Below are positions 32,871-42,228 of a DNA stretch of 64,000 nucleotides, one piece after another (within the stretch, counting starts at the first letter, position 1; every line of letters starts with the position of its first letter). Under the pieces are notes generated by a model that was not told the origin of the DNA, ran no database searches, and was given only the letters and a program-made list of their open reading frames with translations. The stretch is from Paenibacillus taichungensis (GTDB lineage: Bacteria > Bacillota > Bacilli > Paenibacillales > Paenibacillaceae), in the NCBI RefSeq assembly GCF_013359905.1, contig NZ_JABMCC010000098.1, forward strand, positions 62,001 to 126,000, written 5' to 3'. Made by a program: the position numbers and the translations under genes.

Positions 32871-32927
32871 ATCTTATAAGAAATTCTTGAAATTTCAGAA
32901 ATTTATCCGATAGGGGGGTGCTAATAT
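32871..32927 (+). promoter_or_regulatory. activator element plus extended -10 promoter (copy 1)
   Basis: A 34-base element (32871-32904) starting ATCTTATAAGAAATTCTT, with GAAATT three times at 9-base spacing (32880, 32889, 32898). It ends 17 bases before an extended -10 TGCTAATAT (TAATAT at 32922-32927). A matching copy precedes the giant secreted protein at 43522. The element overlaps the -35 position, as expected for a class II activator; the AraC-type response regulator at 38273 is the obvious candidate. Confidence 0.65.
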
Positions 32928-32956
32928 ACAAATACAAACAAAGACGAGGTGATGAT

Positions 32957-33904
32957 ATGCAAGTGAAATTGGCAGCGGACGCCATTCCCCTCTCCAAAAA
33001 GCGGAAGTCATGGATAAGGACGATCCAAAAATATAAAGTGATGTATGCTCTCTTATTACCAGCCTTAATTTACTTTGCCGTATTCAAATACATTCCTATG
33101 GCGGGAATATTGATTGCTTTTAAAAACTACAACCTGGCTTTGGGAGTATGGGATAGCCCATGGGTTGGATTCAAAAATTTTACGGATTTTATGAACGGCG
33201 TTTATTTCTGGGACATCATGAAAAATACGATTGTTATATCGTTGTATAAGCTATTGTTCGGTTTCTCCGCTCCCATCTTACTTGCTTTACTGCTCAATGA
33301 AGTTCATACCCAATGGTTTAAGAAAATCGTACAAACCATTACTTATTTACCCCACTTTCTGTCTTGGGTCATTGTGTATGGATTGATGGTAGCATTATTA
33401 GCCCCAGGCGATGGCCTTTTTAATATGATTTTGAAGGAAAGTGGTTTTCAGCCCATTTCATTTCTAACGGAGCCTGCTTGGGGAAGACTGTTGGTCATCG
33501 CATCTGAAATATGGAAGGACATTGGATGGGGAGCTATTTTGTACCTCGCCGCATTAGCAGGTATTGATCCAAGCTTATATGAAGCGGCTCGAATGGATGG
33601 CGCTTCCAAATGGAGACAGCTCTGGCATATCACGTTACCTGGCATTCGAGGAGTCATTATTCTGATGCTGATCCTTAAATTAAGCCATATTCTGGATGCT
33701 GGCTTTGACCAGATATTCATGTTTGCCAACACCTTTAACCAGGAGAAGATCGACATTATCGACACATGGGTATACCGTGAAGGGTTGGAGCGTCTTAAAA
33801 TCGGCTTGGCTACTGCTGTAGGATTGTTTAAAGCTGTCATTGGATTTGGTTTAGTTTTGGCAGCAAATAAGCTCGCCAAAAAATTCGATGGGCAAATTTG
33901 GTGA
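32957..33904 (+). CDS. sugar ABC transporter permease (LplB-type)
   Basis: A 315-residue CUT1 permease: YKVMYALLLPALIYFAVFKY, IAFKNYN, six hydrophobic segments, EAA loop YEAARMDGASKWRQL. I start at ATG 32957, preceded by GAGGTGAT; the earlier in-frame start at 32918 would lie upstream of the -10 box and so cannot be on the transcript from that promoter. First gene of the third importer, in the order permease, permease, binding protein, kinase, response regulator. Confidence 0.93.
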   Translation: MQVKLAADAIPLSKKRKSWIRTIQKYKVMYALLLPALIYFAVFKYIPMAGILIAFKNYNLALGVWDSPWVGFKNFTDFMNGVYFWDIMKNTIVISLYKLLFGFSAPILLALLLNEVHTQWFKKIVQTITYLPHFLSWVIVYGLMVALLAPGDGLFNMILKESGFQPISFLTEPAWGRLLVIASEIWKDIGWGAILYLAALAGIDPSLYEAARMDGASKWRQLWHITLPGIRGVIILMLILKLSHILDAGFDQIFMFANTFNQEKIDIIDTWVYREGLERLKIGLATAVGLFKAVIGFGLVLAANKLAKKFDGQIW

Positions 33905-33917
33905 GGTGGTTTTTAAT

Positions 33918-34787
33918 ATGATCAATTTGACAATCGGGGAAAAAGTTTGGCAATCCGTCGTTTATGTGATTCTTATTTTTTTATCGCTACTTTGCTTACT
34001 ACCCTTTCTGTATGTAATTGCTGTCTCCGTGACGCCAGAATCGGAAGTGTTAAGAAGAGGGATTGTGATTATACCAGAATCTTTTACCTTTCTGGCCTAT
34101 AAAGAAGTATTTATCTCTCATGGGATCTGGCAGGCGTATAAAATTACGTTGTTTCGAACGATTGTAGGTACGATGCTGAATGTGCTTTTTACGGTCTTAG
34201 CAGCTTATCCGTTATCCAAAAAATATTTGCCGGGACGCAGTCCGTTTTTACTATTCATTGTGTTTACCATGATGTTTAGTGGAGGGTTAATTCCGACTTA
34301 TCTACTAATTCGCTCTCTGGGGTTGCTAAACAGTCCGTGGGTATTGATTATTCCAAATCTCATTAGTGCATTTAACCTGGTTATCATTAAAGGCTTTTTC
34401 GAGCAATTGCCTGGTGAAATCGAGGAATCAGCGAGGGTTGACGGTGCAAGTGAACTTCAATCGTTATGGCGGATCATTTTACCACTGTCTTTGCCCGTCA
34501 TTTCCACCATTTCTTTATTTTACGCAGTGGGGCATTGGAACAGTTATTTTGATGCTATTGTTTATATCAATGATTCCAACTTCATGCCGCTTCAAGTAGT
34601 CTTGCGCAACATCCTGCTCAACGTTGCAACACAAAGCGCTGAGTCGCTCGCCAATTCCGGAGCTGTAAGTACGTTCGCTGTGCAGATGGCTACCGTTGTT
34701 GTGACTACGGTTCCGATTTTAATCGTTTACCCATTTTTACAAAAACATTTTACCAAAGGTGTGCTCTTGGGATCCGTTAAAGGTTAA
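33918..34787 (+). CDS. carbohydrate ABC transporter permease (LplC-type)
   Basis: Partner permease of 289 residues starting at ATG 33918, 8 bases after a GAGGTGG site; a longer frame from 33888 overlaps the upstream gene and has no ribosome site of its own. Six hydrophobic segments, EAA loop EESARVDGASELQSL, end GVLLGSVKG. It forms the channel with the 32957 product. Confidence 0.92.
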   Translation: MINLTIGEKVWQSVVYVILIFLSLLCLLPFLYVIAVSVTPESEVLRRGIVIIPESFTFLAYKEVFISHGIWQAYKITLFRTIVGTMLNVLFTVLAAYPLSKKYLPGRSPFLLFIVFTMMFSGGLIPTYLLIRSLGLLNSPWVLIIPNLISAFNLVIIKGFFEQLPGEIEESARVDGASELQSLWRIILPLSLPVISTISLFYAVGHWNSYFDAIVYINDSNFMPLQVVLRNILLNVATQSAESLANSGAVSTFAVQMATVVVTTVPILIVYPFLQKHFTKGVLLGSVKG

Positions 34788-34852
34788 AAGGTGTTCCAAC
34801 CTAACTTATTACGGTGAAACCGTGATAATATACAATCAAAGGAGAGGTCAAT

Positions 34853-36439
34853 ATGCAGCGTAAGAAGATTTCATTTGCTATTCTGTCGGCAATCTTAGGA
34901 TTGGGTACGCTACTGTCAGGATGTGGGGGAAATGAAGAAGTTACATCGACAGCTTCGAGTAATTCGCAAGGGCAGTCTGGCCAGTTTGCAACCAAAATGA
35001 AAATCTCAATGTTTAACCAAGGCACTTTCAACGCTGCTGCTCCAGTACCTCCACGCGATGAAGATGTTCAACGTCAAATGTTGGAAAAAGAGATGAACAT
35101 CGACTTGGATATGATGATTCCTCAAGCTGGGCAAGCAACAACCAAACTGAATACACTCATTGCAGGCGGAGATATTCCAGATTTGATCTTCTTGAAGAGT
35201 CGGGCAGATCTCGCGCAATATTACGACCAAGGCGTTCTTGCAGATTTGACACCGTATCTGGATCAATTCCCTGAATTAAAGAAACGGTTTGGCAACGACT
35301 CATGGGATGCAATGTCCTATCAAGGAAAAACGATTGGAGTTCCAGGCTATGATAATGTTAACGGTATCAGTCGAAGCTTCTTCATCCGCAATGATTGGCT
35401 GAAAAAGCTGAATATGGAGGTACCAACGACACCGGATGAGTTGTTCGAAGTTATGAAAGCCTTTACAGAAAAAGATCCGGACGGGAATGGTAAAAATGAT
35501 ACGTACGGATTCATCGGCGGTATGAATAAAGAAGGTAATCTGCAAACCTACGGCTTCGATAGCTTGATGTGGATGTTTGGTGTCAATCCTCCTTCGGCCG
35601 TTGAGATAAAAGATAATGAACCGGTATTTCTGTTTATCGATCCTAAAATGAAAGAAGCGCTTGCTTATATTAATAAAATGATGGCCGCCAAGGTGGTTGA
35701 CCCAGACTGGGTGACGATGAATTCGCCTGATTTGTTGGACCAAAAGATGTTTAAGGGTAAAGTTGGCTTCATGATTAGAGATGCTCGCAGACTGGAGCCG
35801 GATTATCAACAGAAAATGAAAGAAATTAGTGGCGAGGTGCCGGAATGGATTGTCATTCCTCCGATGAAAGGTCCTTACGGGGATCAAATTGTAGAGAGAA
35901 AATCATTTCAAGGCAATTCATGGGCCATTTCCGCGAAAGCGGATAAGGACAAAATCATTCGGATCTTGTCCATGCTGAATTATCTCTTTACAGACGAAGA
36001 AGCTTATCCGAACTTTGCATACGGAATTAAAGGTATTCATTGGGATGTGGTGGACGGCAAGATCAAAAATAAAACCTCCGAGTTATCGAAGGAAATGAAA
36101 GAGAAGTACCTGTGGGTCGATCATTATAGAATGCCACGTCGTGGTGATGATGCGGAGTACTTCAGCTTCCAGAATCCGAAGACGGCGGAGGCTTTCAAGG
36201 ACAATCAGCAATATGTGGGGCCAACGTTGCCCGGGAATTTATTGACCCCAGACCCAAGCGATACCTTGGATGCTGACCGCACACGTTTCATTAATGAAAG
36301 TTTAGTTAAATTTATGACAGGCAAAGAGCCTCTTTCCAACTGGGACAATTTCCTCCAAACGTTGGATACCAAGTTTGACATGCAGAAATATAAGGAAACA
36401 GCAATCAAACAATTTAAAGAGGCTGGCCTTATCAAGTAA
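34853..36439 (+). CDS. extracellular solute-binding lipoprotein
   Basis: A 528-residue lipoprotein, LplA-type. Signal peptide ends LLSGC (Cys24). The binding fold shows VQRQMLEKEMNIDLDMM, PDLIFLKS, the acidic loop DPDGNGKNDTYGF and the C-terminal GKEPLSNWDNFLQTL. AAAGGAGAGG ribosome site. Completes the third importer; the UUCG-capped terminator follows. Ligand unknown. Confidence 0.93.
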   Translation: MQRKKISFAILSAILGLGTLLSGCGGNEEVTSTASSNSQGQSGQFATKMKISMFNQGTFNAAAPVPPRDEDVQRQMLEKEMNIDLDMMIPQAGQATTKLNTLIAGGDIPDLIFLKSRADLAQYYDQGVLADLTPYLDQFPELKKRFGNDSWDAMSYQGKTIGVPGYDNVNGISRSFFIRNDWLKKLNMEVPTTPDELFEVMKAFTEKDPDGNGKNDTYGFIGGMNKEGNLQTYGFDSLMWMFGVNPPSAVEIKDNEPVFLFIDPKMKEALAYINKMMAAKVVDPDWVTMNSPDLLDQKMFKGKVGFMIRDARRLEPDYQQKMKEISGEVPEWIVIPPMKGPYGDQIVERKSFQGNSWAISAKADKDKIIRILSMLNYLFTDEEAYPNFAYGIKGIHWDVVDGKIKNKTSELSKEMKEKYLWVDHYRMPRRGDDAEYFSFQNPKTAEAFKDNQQYVGPTLPGNLLTPDPSDTLDADRTRFINESLVKFMTGKEPLSNWDNFLQTLDTKFDMQKYKETAIKQFKEAGLIK

Positions 36440-36452
36440 AATGAATAAACGA

Positions 36453-36485
36453 AGAGAGTGGCTATTCGTAGCCCCTCTCTTTATT
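36453..36485 (+). terminator. Rho-independent terminator with TTCG tetraloop
   Basis: AGAGAG-T-GGCTA / TAGCC-C-CTCTCT with a TTCG loop and TTATT tail. The C-T mismatch is internal. It partly uncouples the importer from the kinase and response regulator. Confidence 0.8.
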
Positions 36486-36533
36486 AGCATATGCTATTCT
36501 TAGTTTACTATAGAATTAAAAGGAAGATGATGG

Positions 36534-38273
36534 ATGCGAAGAAGAATCAGCTTGCCTTTAAAATTATTTTTTCTCGTGTTTGCGTTTGTGTTAGGGTGCA
36601 TCATCTTGATAAGCCAATTGTCTTATCGCTATGTCCAAAAGGAAATAAGAACCAATGACATTTTTTACACCAACCAAATCCTTGACAAGGTAGACCAGTA
36701 CTTCACTGTTAATTTTTCTTCCTTCCAGACGATTCTCTTCTCAGTCGAAACATCAGTGAAAGCCAATATTGACAATGCGGAAGTGATTAAAAAGCAATTA
36801 AGAGAACTGTATGAACTCAATAGTAGTTACGTCAGTAATATTTATTTGATCAAAAGCGATTTATCCATTCTAGGCGGAAGTACAGCTACTCGAATATTCG
36901 ATGAACCTCTATCTGAAAGAGAACCTTTGTTTGATGCGGCTGATAAGAACAGAAGGACTACCTTTGTTAGTGAACCATACAAATCGAAGTATTCTGGCTG
37001 GACCGTTACGATGGTTCGATATCTGAACGGTGCTCCGTTTCCAATGGCCATTGCGGTTGACTTGGATCTAAATGCCATTGAAGAAACCTTGTTCAAGATT
37101 AATAAACAAGAACAAATGAATCTGGCTCTGATCACAGCGTCAGGTAAAATCATTGCCGGATTTTCTGAAAATAAAGGACTACTGAATATTCAAGATCATA
37201 CGTTTTCAATCGGGGAAACGTCAGCGGAACAAATTCTGGATACGACAGAAACAAATCTTCAACTGCATACCATGGATGGCATTCCGGTCTCCCTTCTAAA
37301 AAAACCGACGGAGAAATTCAACTGGACTATCATCTCAATCAATGATGAATCACGCTTGAAAGCAGCTTTGTCCAGATTGGAAACCTATTATATTGAGCTT
37401 CTAGCTGCAGGTCTTCTCTTAAGTTTGATCATTTCTTTCTTGGTTGCCAAATATATAAGGAAACCACTCTATACACTCAAAACAAAAATGAAGCAAGTGG
37501 AGCAAGGCTTACTCACAACGACAATTACGGTTAATCGAAACGATGAGTTTGGAGATCTTTCACGAGCATTCGATCGTATGCTGCAGCAAATTGTGGAACT
37601 GATTCGGCGAGCGGAACTTCATAATGAACTTGAGCGGAAGTTGGAAATCCAGGTGCTACAGTCTCAAATTAACCCTCATTTTCTGTATAACACACTTGGT
37701 TCGATCAGCAACGTTATACGTCTCGGACAAATAGAGAAAGTAGATGTAGTCATCGGATCGCTTATTTCATTATTGGAATACGGGATAGACGATGCTTCAG
37801 AGAAGGTTTCCTTAAGTCAGGAACTACGTAATGTAGCGGACTATATTGAGATCCAGAACATTCGGTATAACCGAAACTTCCACTTGATTGAAAATATCGA
37901 AGCAGGGTTAATGGATTTTCCTGTTTTTCGAATGCTGCTGCAGCCTCTTGTGGAGAATAGCATCTTCCATGGTTATAACGGAGGGGGAATTGAGGGGCCT
38001 ATTACGATTCATGCGTACAGGGAGGACGGTATCGTCATTATAGAAGTTGTTGATCAAGGCGAGGGAATTCCAGCTGATAAAATAAAGCATATTTTAACCT
38101 CAGAACCGAGTGAAATGGAACTAAAAAGGAAAAGAATCGGGCTAAATAATATTCATGGCCGAATAAGACTTCACTACGGAGATCAATTCGGACTGCAAAT
38201 CATTAGCATACCTAAGGAAATAACCCGTGTACGCGCTGTATTCCCGGCAGAATTGCAAAAAGGAGATGCATAA
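36534..38273 (+). CDS. membrane sensor histidine kinase (YesM-like)
   Basis: A 579-residue kinase: transmembrane helix 1 (about 8-28), an extracellular Cache-like sensor (30-280), transmembrane helix 2 (286-306), a HAMP linker, and a His_kinase domain with His382 in QSQINPHFLYNTL. HATPase_c follows with N-box PLVENSIFHGY and VVDQGEGIP. An AGGA ribosome site precedes the ATG. Its stop overlaps the start of the response regulator (TAATG), so the pair is translationally coupled. It probably detects the sugar carried by the 32957-36439 importer. Confidence 0.93.
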   Translation: MRRRISLPLKLFFLVFAFVLGCIILISQLSYRYVQKEIRTNDIFYTNQILDKVDQYFTVNFSSFQTILFSVETSVKANIDNAEVIKKQLRELYELNSSYVSNIYLIKSDLSILGGSTATRIFDEPLSEREPLFDAADKNRRTTFVSEPYKSKYSGWTVTMVRYLNGAPFPMAIAVDLDLNAIEETLFKINKQEQMNLALITASGKIIAGFSENKGLLNIQDHTFSIGETSAEQILDTTETNLQLHTMDGIPVSLLKKPTEKFNWTIISINDESRLKAALSRLETYYIELLAAGLLLSLIISFLVAKYIRKPLYTLKTKMKQVEQGLLTTTITVNRNDEFGDLSRAFDRMLQQIVELIRRAELHNELERKLEIQVLQSQINPHFLYNTLGSISNVIRLGQIEKVDVVIGSLISLLEYGIDDASEKVSLSQELRNVADYIEIQNIRYNRNFHLIENIEAGLMDFPVFRMLLQPLVENSIFHGYNGGGIEGPITIHAYREDGIVIIEVVDQGEGIPADKIKHILTSEPSEMELKRKRIGLNNIHGRIRLHYGDQFGLQIISIPKEITRVRAVFPAELQKGDA

Positions 38274-39895
38274 TGGTGAGAGACTATACCTGCTTCATTG
38301 TTGACGATGAAGACCTGATCATTCAAAGATTGGAATTGTTTTTTAATGAACTCTCTCATAGGGATAAGCGATTTGTTCTAGTGGGCAAAGCGAATAATGG
38401 GCAGAATGGGATCGAGGAGATCATAAAACTTAAGCCGGACATCGTCATATCCGATATCGTTATGCCGCGAATGGACGGAATCTCCATGATTGAGCAGCTC
38501 AAGGCGGAGCTCCCCCATACCCAATACATACTTTTGACCGCCTATTCATCCTTTGAATACGCCCAGCGAGCTATTCAAGCCAACGTATTGGAGTACATTG
38601 TAAAGGTTCCATTGAGGGAAGCCGATTTGAATCGAGCTTTGGATAAAGCAGCCGGAATTTTAAATGAGTTTAAGAAAAAAGAAGCGGAATTTCAATCGTT
38701 AAATGTATCCGTGCTTGAAAATAAATATAGAGTGCGCAAGCAATTTTTCAACGAACTTATTAGAGGCGAAATTCCTTCTCATCGGGCATCGGATTTTGCT
38801 AATCGCATGCAGTTTCATTTCTTTCAAGCGAACTATTGCTGCTTCATCGTTGAGATGAATACGTATGAAAGTTTCCGAAACGAATACGCTGCCGCAGATC
38901 AAAACATCTTGAAATATGCGATTACAAATATCATCGAAGAAACGGTAATGAATGGTGGTAGTGGGGTAGCTGCGGATCTGTCCGATAATCGTTTTATTGG
39001 CTTTCTATCCTGGGAAAATAACCGCAGTGATATGGAAACGGAATATGCTTGCCTATCCTTGGGTGGACAGATCGTCTCTCATTTGCATCAATATTTGAAT
39101 CAAAGGGTATCTGTCGCTTTTGGAGGTCCACACCGAGGCTGGGAGTCGATCAAACAGGCGTACACGGAAGCTAAAAATGTGAGTGAGGATTTCTATTATC
39201 ATACCGAGAAAGTGGTAAAAACACCGATGCATCGGTTCCAATACCATAATGACAAAAAAGCAGATTTTCAGCAGAAACTGGCTGATTTTCTTATACGGCT
39301 GAAAAGGAAGATTTCCAAGGAAGAGCTGGAGAATGCACTTGCCGATCTGTCGCAATTTGCTTCGGACCATAAAATCCACAAGTCCATCATGGCGCCAATG
39401 ATTAGAGACTTGTACAGAGACATTACCGTAAAGTTTAAATCAGGGAACAAGATGGCCACGGAAGTCCCAGACTTCCCCATGGAATTTATGGCTTTTCAGG
39501 AGCAGCTCGCTTATATTGGTGACTTTACATTCGAATACGTACACGCGGGCCAACTATTACATCGTGCAGAAATCATGAGTGCTATGCATTTTATCGAGAA
39601 AAACCTGAAACAACGCTTAACGTTGGAGGCAATTGCGGAGGAAGTGAATCTAGCGCCATCGTATTTTAGCAGCTTATTCAAAAAAACAATGAGCGAAGGC
39701 GTGATCAGCTACATCAACCGTAAAAAAATCCATCTCGCTCTCGAGTTGTTAAACGTCCGGGATTATTCTTTATTGGAATTGTGTGAGGAAGTAGGCATCG
39801 TCAATGAAGGTTACTTTTGCAAACTGTTTAAAGAATATACGGGTGATACACCTAAGCAATATCGGATAAAAATGACACGGTACGAATCCAAATAA
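38273..39895 (+). CDS. AraC-type response regulator (YesN-like)
   Basis: A 540-residue regulator: receiver domain (1-125) with D11-D12 and phospho-acceptor Asp61 (VISDIVMP), a long middle domain (about 130-420), and an AraC double helix-turn-helix (about 435-535; LTLEAIAEEVNLAPSYFSSL, ELCEEVGIVNEGYFCKLFKE). The conserved receiver K-P dipeptide reads KVP (EYIVKVPLREAD), one residue longer than the standard KP. It is the best candidate to bind the twin elements at 32871 and 43522. Confidence 0.92.
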   Translation: MVRDYTCFIVDDEDLIIQRLELFFNELSHRDKRFVLVGKANNGQNGIEEIIKLKPDIVISDIVMPRMDGISMIEQLKAELPHTQYILLTAYSSFEYAQRAIQANVLEYIVKVPLREADLNRALDKAAGILNEFKKKEAEFQSLNVSVLENKYRVRKQFFNELIRGEIPSHRASDFANRMQFHFFQANYCCFIVEMNTYESFRNEYAAADQNILKYAITNIIEETVMNGGSGVAADLSDNRFIGFLSWENNRSDMETEYACLSLGGQIVSHLHQYLNQRVSVAFGGPHRGWESIKQAYTEAKNVSEDFYYHTEKVVKTPMHRFQYHNDKKADFQQKLADFLIRLKRKISKEELENALADLSQFASDHKIHKSIMAPMIRDLYRDITVKFKSGNKMATEVPDFPMEFMAFQEQLAYIGDFTFEYVHAGQLLHRAEIMSAMHFIEKNLKQRLTLEAIAEEVNLAPSYFSSLFKKTMSEGVISYINRKKIHLALELLNVRDYSLLELCEEVGIVNEGYFCKLFKEYTGDTPKQYRIKMTRYESK

Positions 39896-39994
39896 GGATA
39901 CAAAAAATGTATGATTTTTTCGTGAAATCCTGTAAAAAAAAAGAGGCCAAAACCATTACCATGATAGGAGCATCTAATCATGGAGGTTATCAAA

Positions 39995-42211
39995 ATGGAG
40001 CTTATGAAAGCAGATGTAACCGTCGTAGGTGGAGGTATTGCAGGGATATGTGCTGCCATTGCAGCTGCACGCCAAGGTCAGCAGGTTTCACTTATTAATG
40101 ATCGGCCGGTGCTTGGGGGAAATGCGAGCAGCGAGGTCAGAGTTCATATCAACGGGTCGGCATATCTCGGAAATAGTCCATCCTATTATGCCCGTGAGGG
40201 CGGGTTGGTAGAAGAACTCAAGCTGAAGATCTTTCATTATAATCCGTTATACAACAAGAAGCTTATGCTTTCGCTTTCGGATACGGTCTTGCTCGACATG
40301 GTTTATGATGAGCCTAACATTTCTCTGTTTCTGAATACATGTGTACATGAAACGGGCATCGAGAACGGCAGAATTCAATGGGTGGAGGGCCTTCAATTAG
40401 CTTCCGAAAGAAAATTTCGTTTTGAAAGCCCAACCTATATCGATTGCTCCGGTGATGGAATTGTTGGATACCAAGCAGGTGCTGACTTCCGATGGGGAAG
40501 AGAGGCGAAGCATGAATACAAGGAGGAGCTTGCTCCAGAAGTGGCGGATCATTACACGATGGGCGATACGATTCTGTTTCAAGCCCGTGACGTAAACTAT
40601 TCCGTTCCTTACAAAAGGCCTGGCTTTGCGTATGATATCACGAAGCTGGAGTTTTTCGATAGTATCCGAAAAGGGTTAAACCATCGGTCTTTTCCAAGGA
40701 AAATCAATGGACTTGGTGGATTGTGGTGGCTGGAATACGGCGGACATATGGATATTATCAAGAATAATGAAGACATCGCATTGGAACTGCGGAAATTGGT
40801 GTACGGGATCTGGGATTATATCAAAAATAGCGGTGAGTTTGATGATGTAGACAATCTCATCTTGGATTATGTATGCCCGATTCCGGGAAAGCGGGAGTCA
40901 AGACGTTTTATCGGGGAACACATGCTGTCTCAGAACGATCTTACAGAGAAGACTCATTTCGAAGATGCTGTATCCGTCGGAGGCTGGTATATGGATCTGC
41001 ATGCGAATAAAGGCATCTACGATGAGGGGCCGGCTACAGCGTGGAATTTCGTGCCGGGATTGTATAATATCCCTTTCCGCAGCTTATTTTCACGCAATAT
41101 TCCCAATCTCATGTTCGCTGGTCGCAATATAAGCGCTACCCATGTAGCTTTTGGATCTACAAGGGTGATGGCGACCTGTGGTTGTATGGGGCAGGCGGTA
41201 GGAACAGCTGCTGCGTTATGCGTAAAATATGACACAGACCCCGCGGACATCGTCAAAGCCCATATGGATGAGCTTCAGACGCAGCTGCTACGAGACGGGC
41301 AAACGATTGTAGGGCTTCAAGAGCAGTTGGATCCTTATTTTGCTGATGGATTAACGATTCGTGCCTCGTCTCAGCGAAGCTATGAACATCTTCATCCAAC
41401 CGAAGAGATCTCCTTGGAGAAAACGTTATGTTTGGTCTTGCCGATTCAGACATCCGTGGCTGAAAGTGTGCGGATCAAAATTAAAAATAGATCCGAGCAT
41501 TCGGAAACGTTGCAAGTGAAGCTATTTGGCGGGGAACGGAAGGAAAACTATATTCCTGCCAGCGAGCTGAAAGGATACAACTTGGTGATTTCAGCGGGGC
41601 ACGATGACTGGATTACACTGGACCTCAGCTGTAAGAAGCCAGCTGACGACAAAATCTACATCGTATTGGAAGGTACGGCGAGCCTTGGCGTATATGGTAA
41701 TGAAGAAAAAATGACAGGAGCGGTGAGCTTCTATTATAGACCGGAAGAGCCATCCAGACTGAAGAAATTCAACAGAAGCATTTGCTTCAAGGATCTGATG
41801 CCATCCCAGGATATGTATAATCCCGCGAATGTCATCAACGGCTTCTCCAGACCTTATGGTCTGCCGAACGGCTGGATTTCTGAACGTTCGGAAGGACAGG
41901 AGTGGTTGGAATTTGGTTTTGCAAGCCCCAAGAATCTGGATGAAATCCATCTTGTTTTCAATTCGCAGCTGAATTTGGAGCATTTCGACGATCCGATCGA
42001 GCCGTTGATTCAAGATTATGATGTGATCTTAACCTTAGAAGACGGAACCGAGAGTGAAATGAATATCCGTGGGAATTATCTTTCGTTGAACAAACATCAG
42101 GTGAATGCACAAGGTGTAACCCGAATCCGGTTTGATTTCTGTGCAACGTATGGTTCGCCTTATTATGAAGTGTTTGCTGTCAAATTTTTTGCTCCTAAAA
42201 ACGCTAAGTGA
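39995..42211 (+). CDS. FAD-dependent oxidoreductase with C-terminal beta domain
   Basis: About 738 residues, no signal peptide. The N-terminal dinucleotide fold is VTVVGGGIAGICAAIAAA with GGNASSEVRVHING, and the FAD-binding end is ARNISATHVAFGSTRVMATCGCMGQAVGTAA, the FAD_oxidored (PF12831) layout. Residues about 600-735 form a second, discoidin-like beta domain (WLEFGFASPKNLDEIHLVFN). Two starts fit: ATG 39995 (GGAGG 8 bases upstream) and ATG 39980. Family members of this kind sit in glycan loci but few have a known substrate. Downstream SGNH overlap and the adjacent two-component system make a sugar-linked oxidation likely; that is inference. Confidence 0.86.
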   Translation: MELMKADVTVVGGGIAGICAAIAAARQGQQVSLINDRPVLGGNASSEVRVHINGSAYLGNSPSYYAREGGLVEELKLKIFHYNPLYNKKLMLSLSDTVLLDMVYDEPNISLFLNTCVHETGIENGRIQWVEGLQLASERKFRFESPTYIDCSGDGIVGYQAGADFRWGREAKHEYKEELAPEVADHYTMGDTILFQARDVNYSVPYKRPGFAYDITKLEFFDSIRKGLNHRSFPRKINGLGGLWWLEYGGHMDIIKNNEDIALELRKLVYGIWDYIKNSGEFDDVDNLILDYVCPIPGKRESRRFIGEHMLSQNDLTEKTHFEDAVSVGGWYMDLHANKGIYDEGPATAWNFVPGLYNIPFRSLFSRNIPNLMFAGRNISATHVAFGSTRVMATCGCMGQAVGTAAALCVKYDTDPADIVKAHMDELQTQLLRDGQTIVGLQEQLDPYFADGLTIRASSQRSYEHLHPTEEISLEKTLCLVLPIQTSVAESVRIKIKNRSEHSETLQVKLFGGERKENYIPASELKGYNLVISAGHDDWITLDLSCKKPADDKIYIVLEGTASLGVYGNEEKMTGAVSFYYRPEEPSRLKKFNRSICFKDLMPSQDMYNPANVINGFSRPYGLPNGWISERSEGQEWLEFGFASPKNLDEIHLVFNSQLNLEHFDDPIEPLIQDYDVILTLEDGTESEMNIRGNYLSLNKHQVNAQGVTRIRFDFCATYGSPYYEVFAVKFFAPKNAK

Positions 42212-42228
42212 GGGCGGGTGAAGTCACG

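Noticed and set aside
32674..32913. Open frame upstream of the third importer
   Set aside because: No ribosome site; its end overlaps the regulatory element and terminator, so I read it as non-coding.
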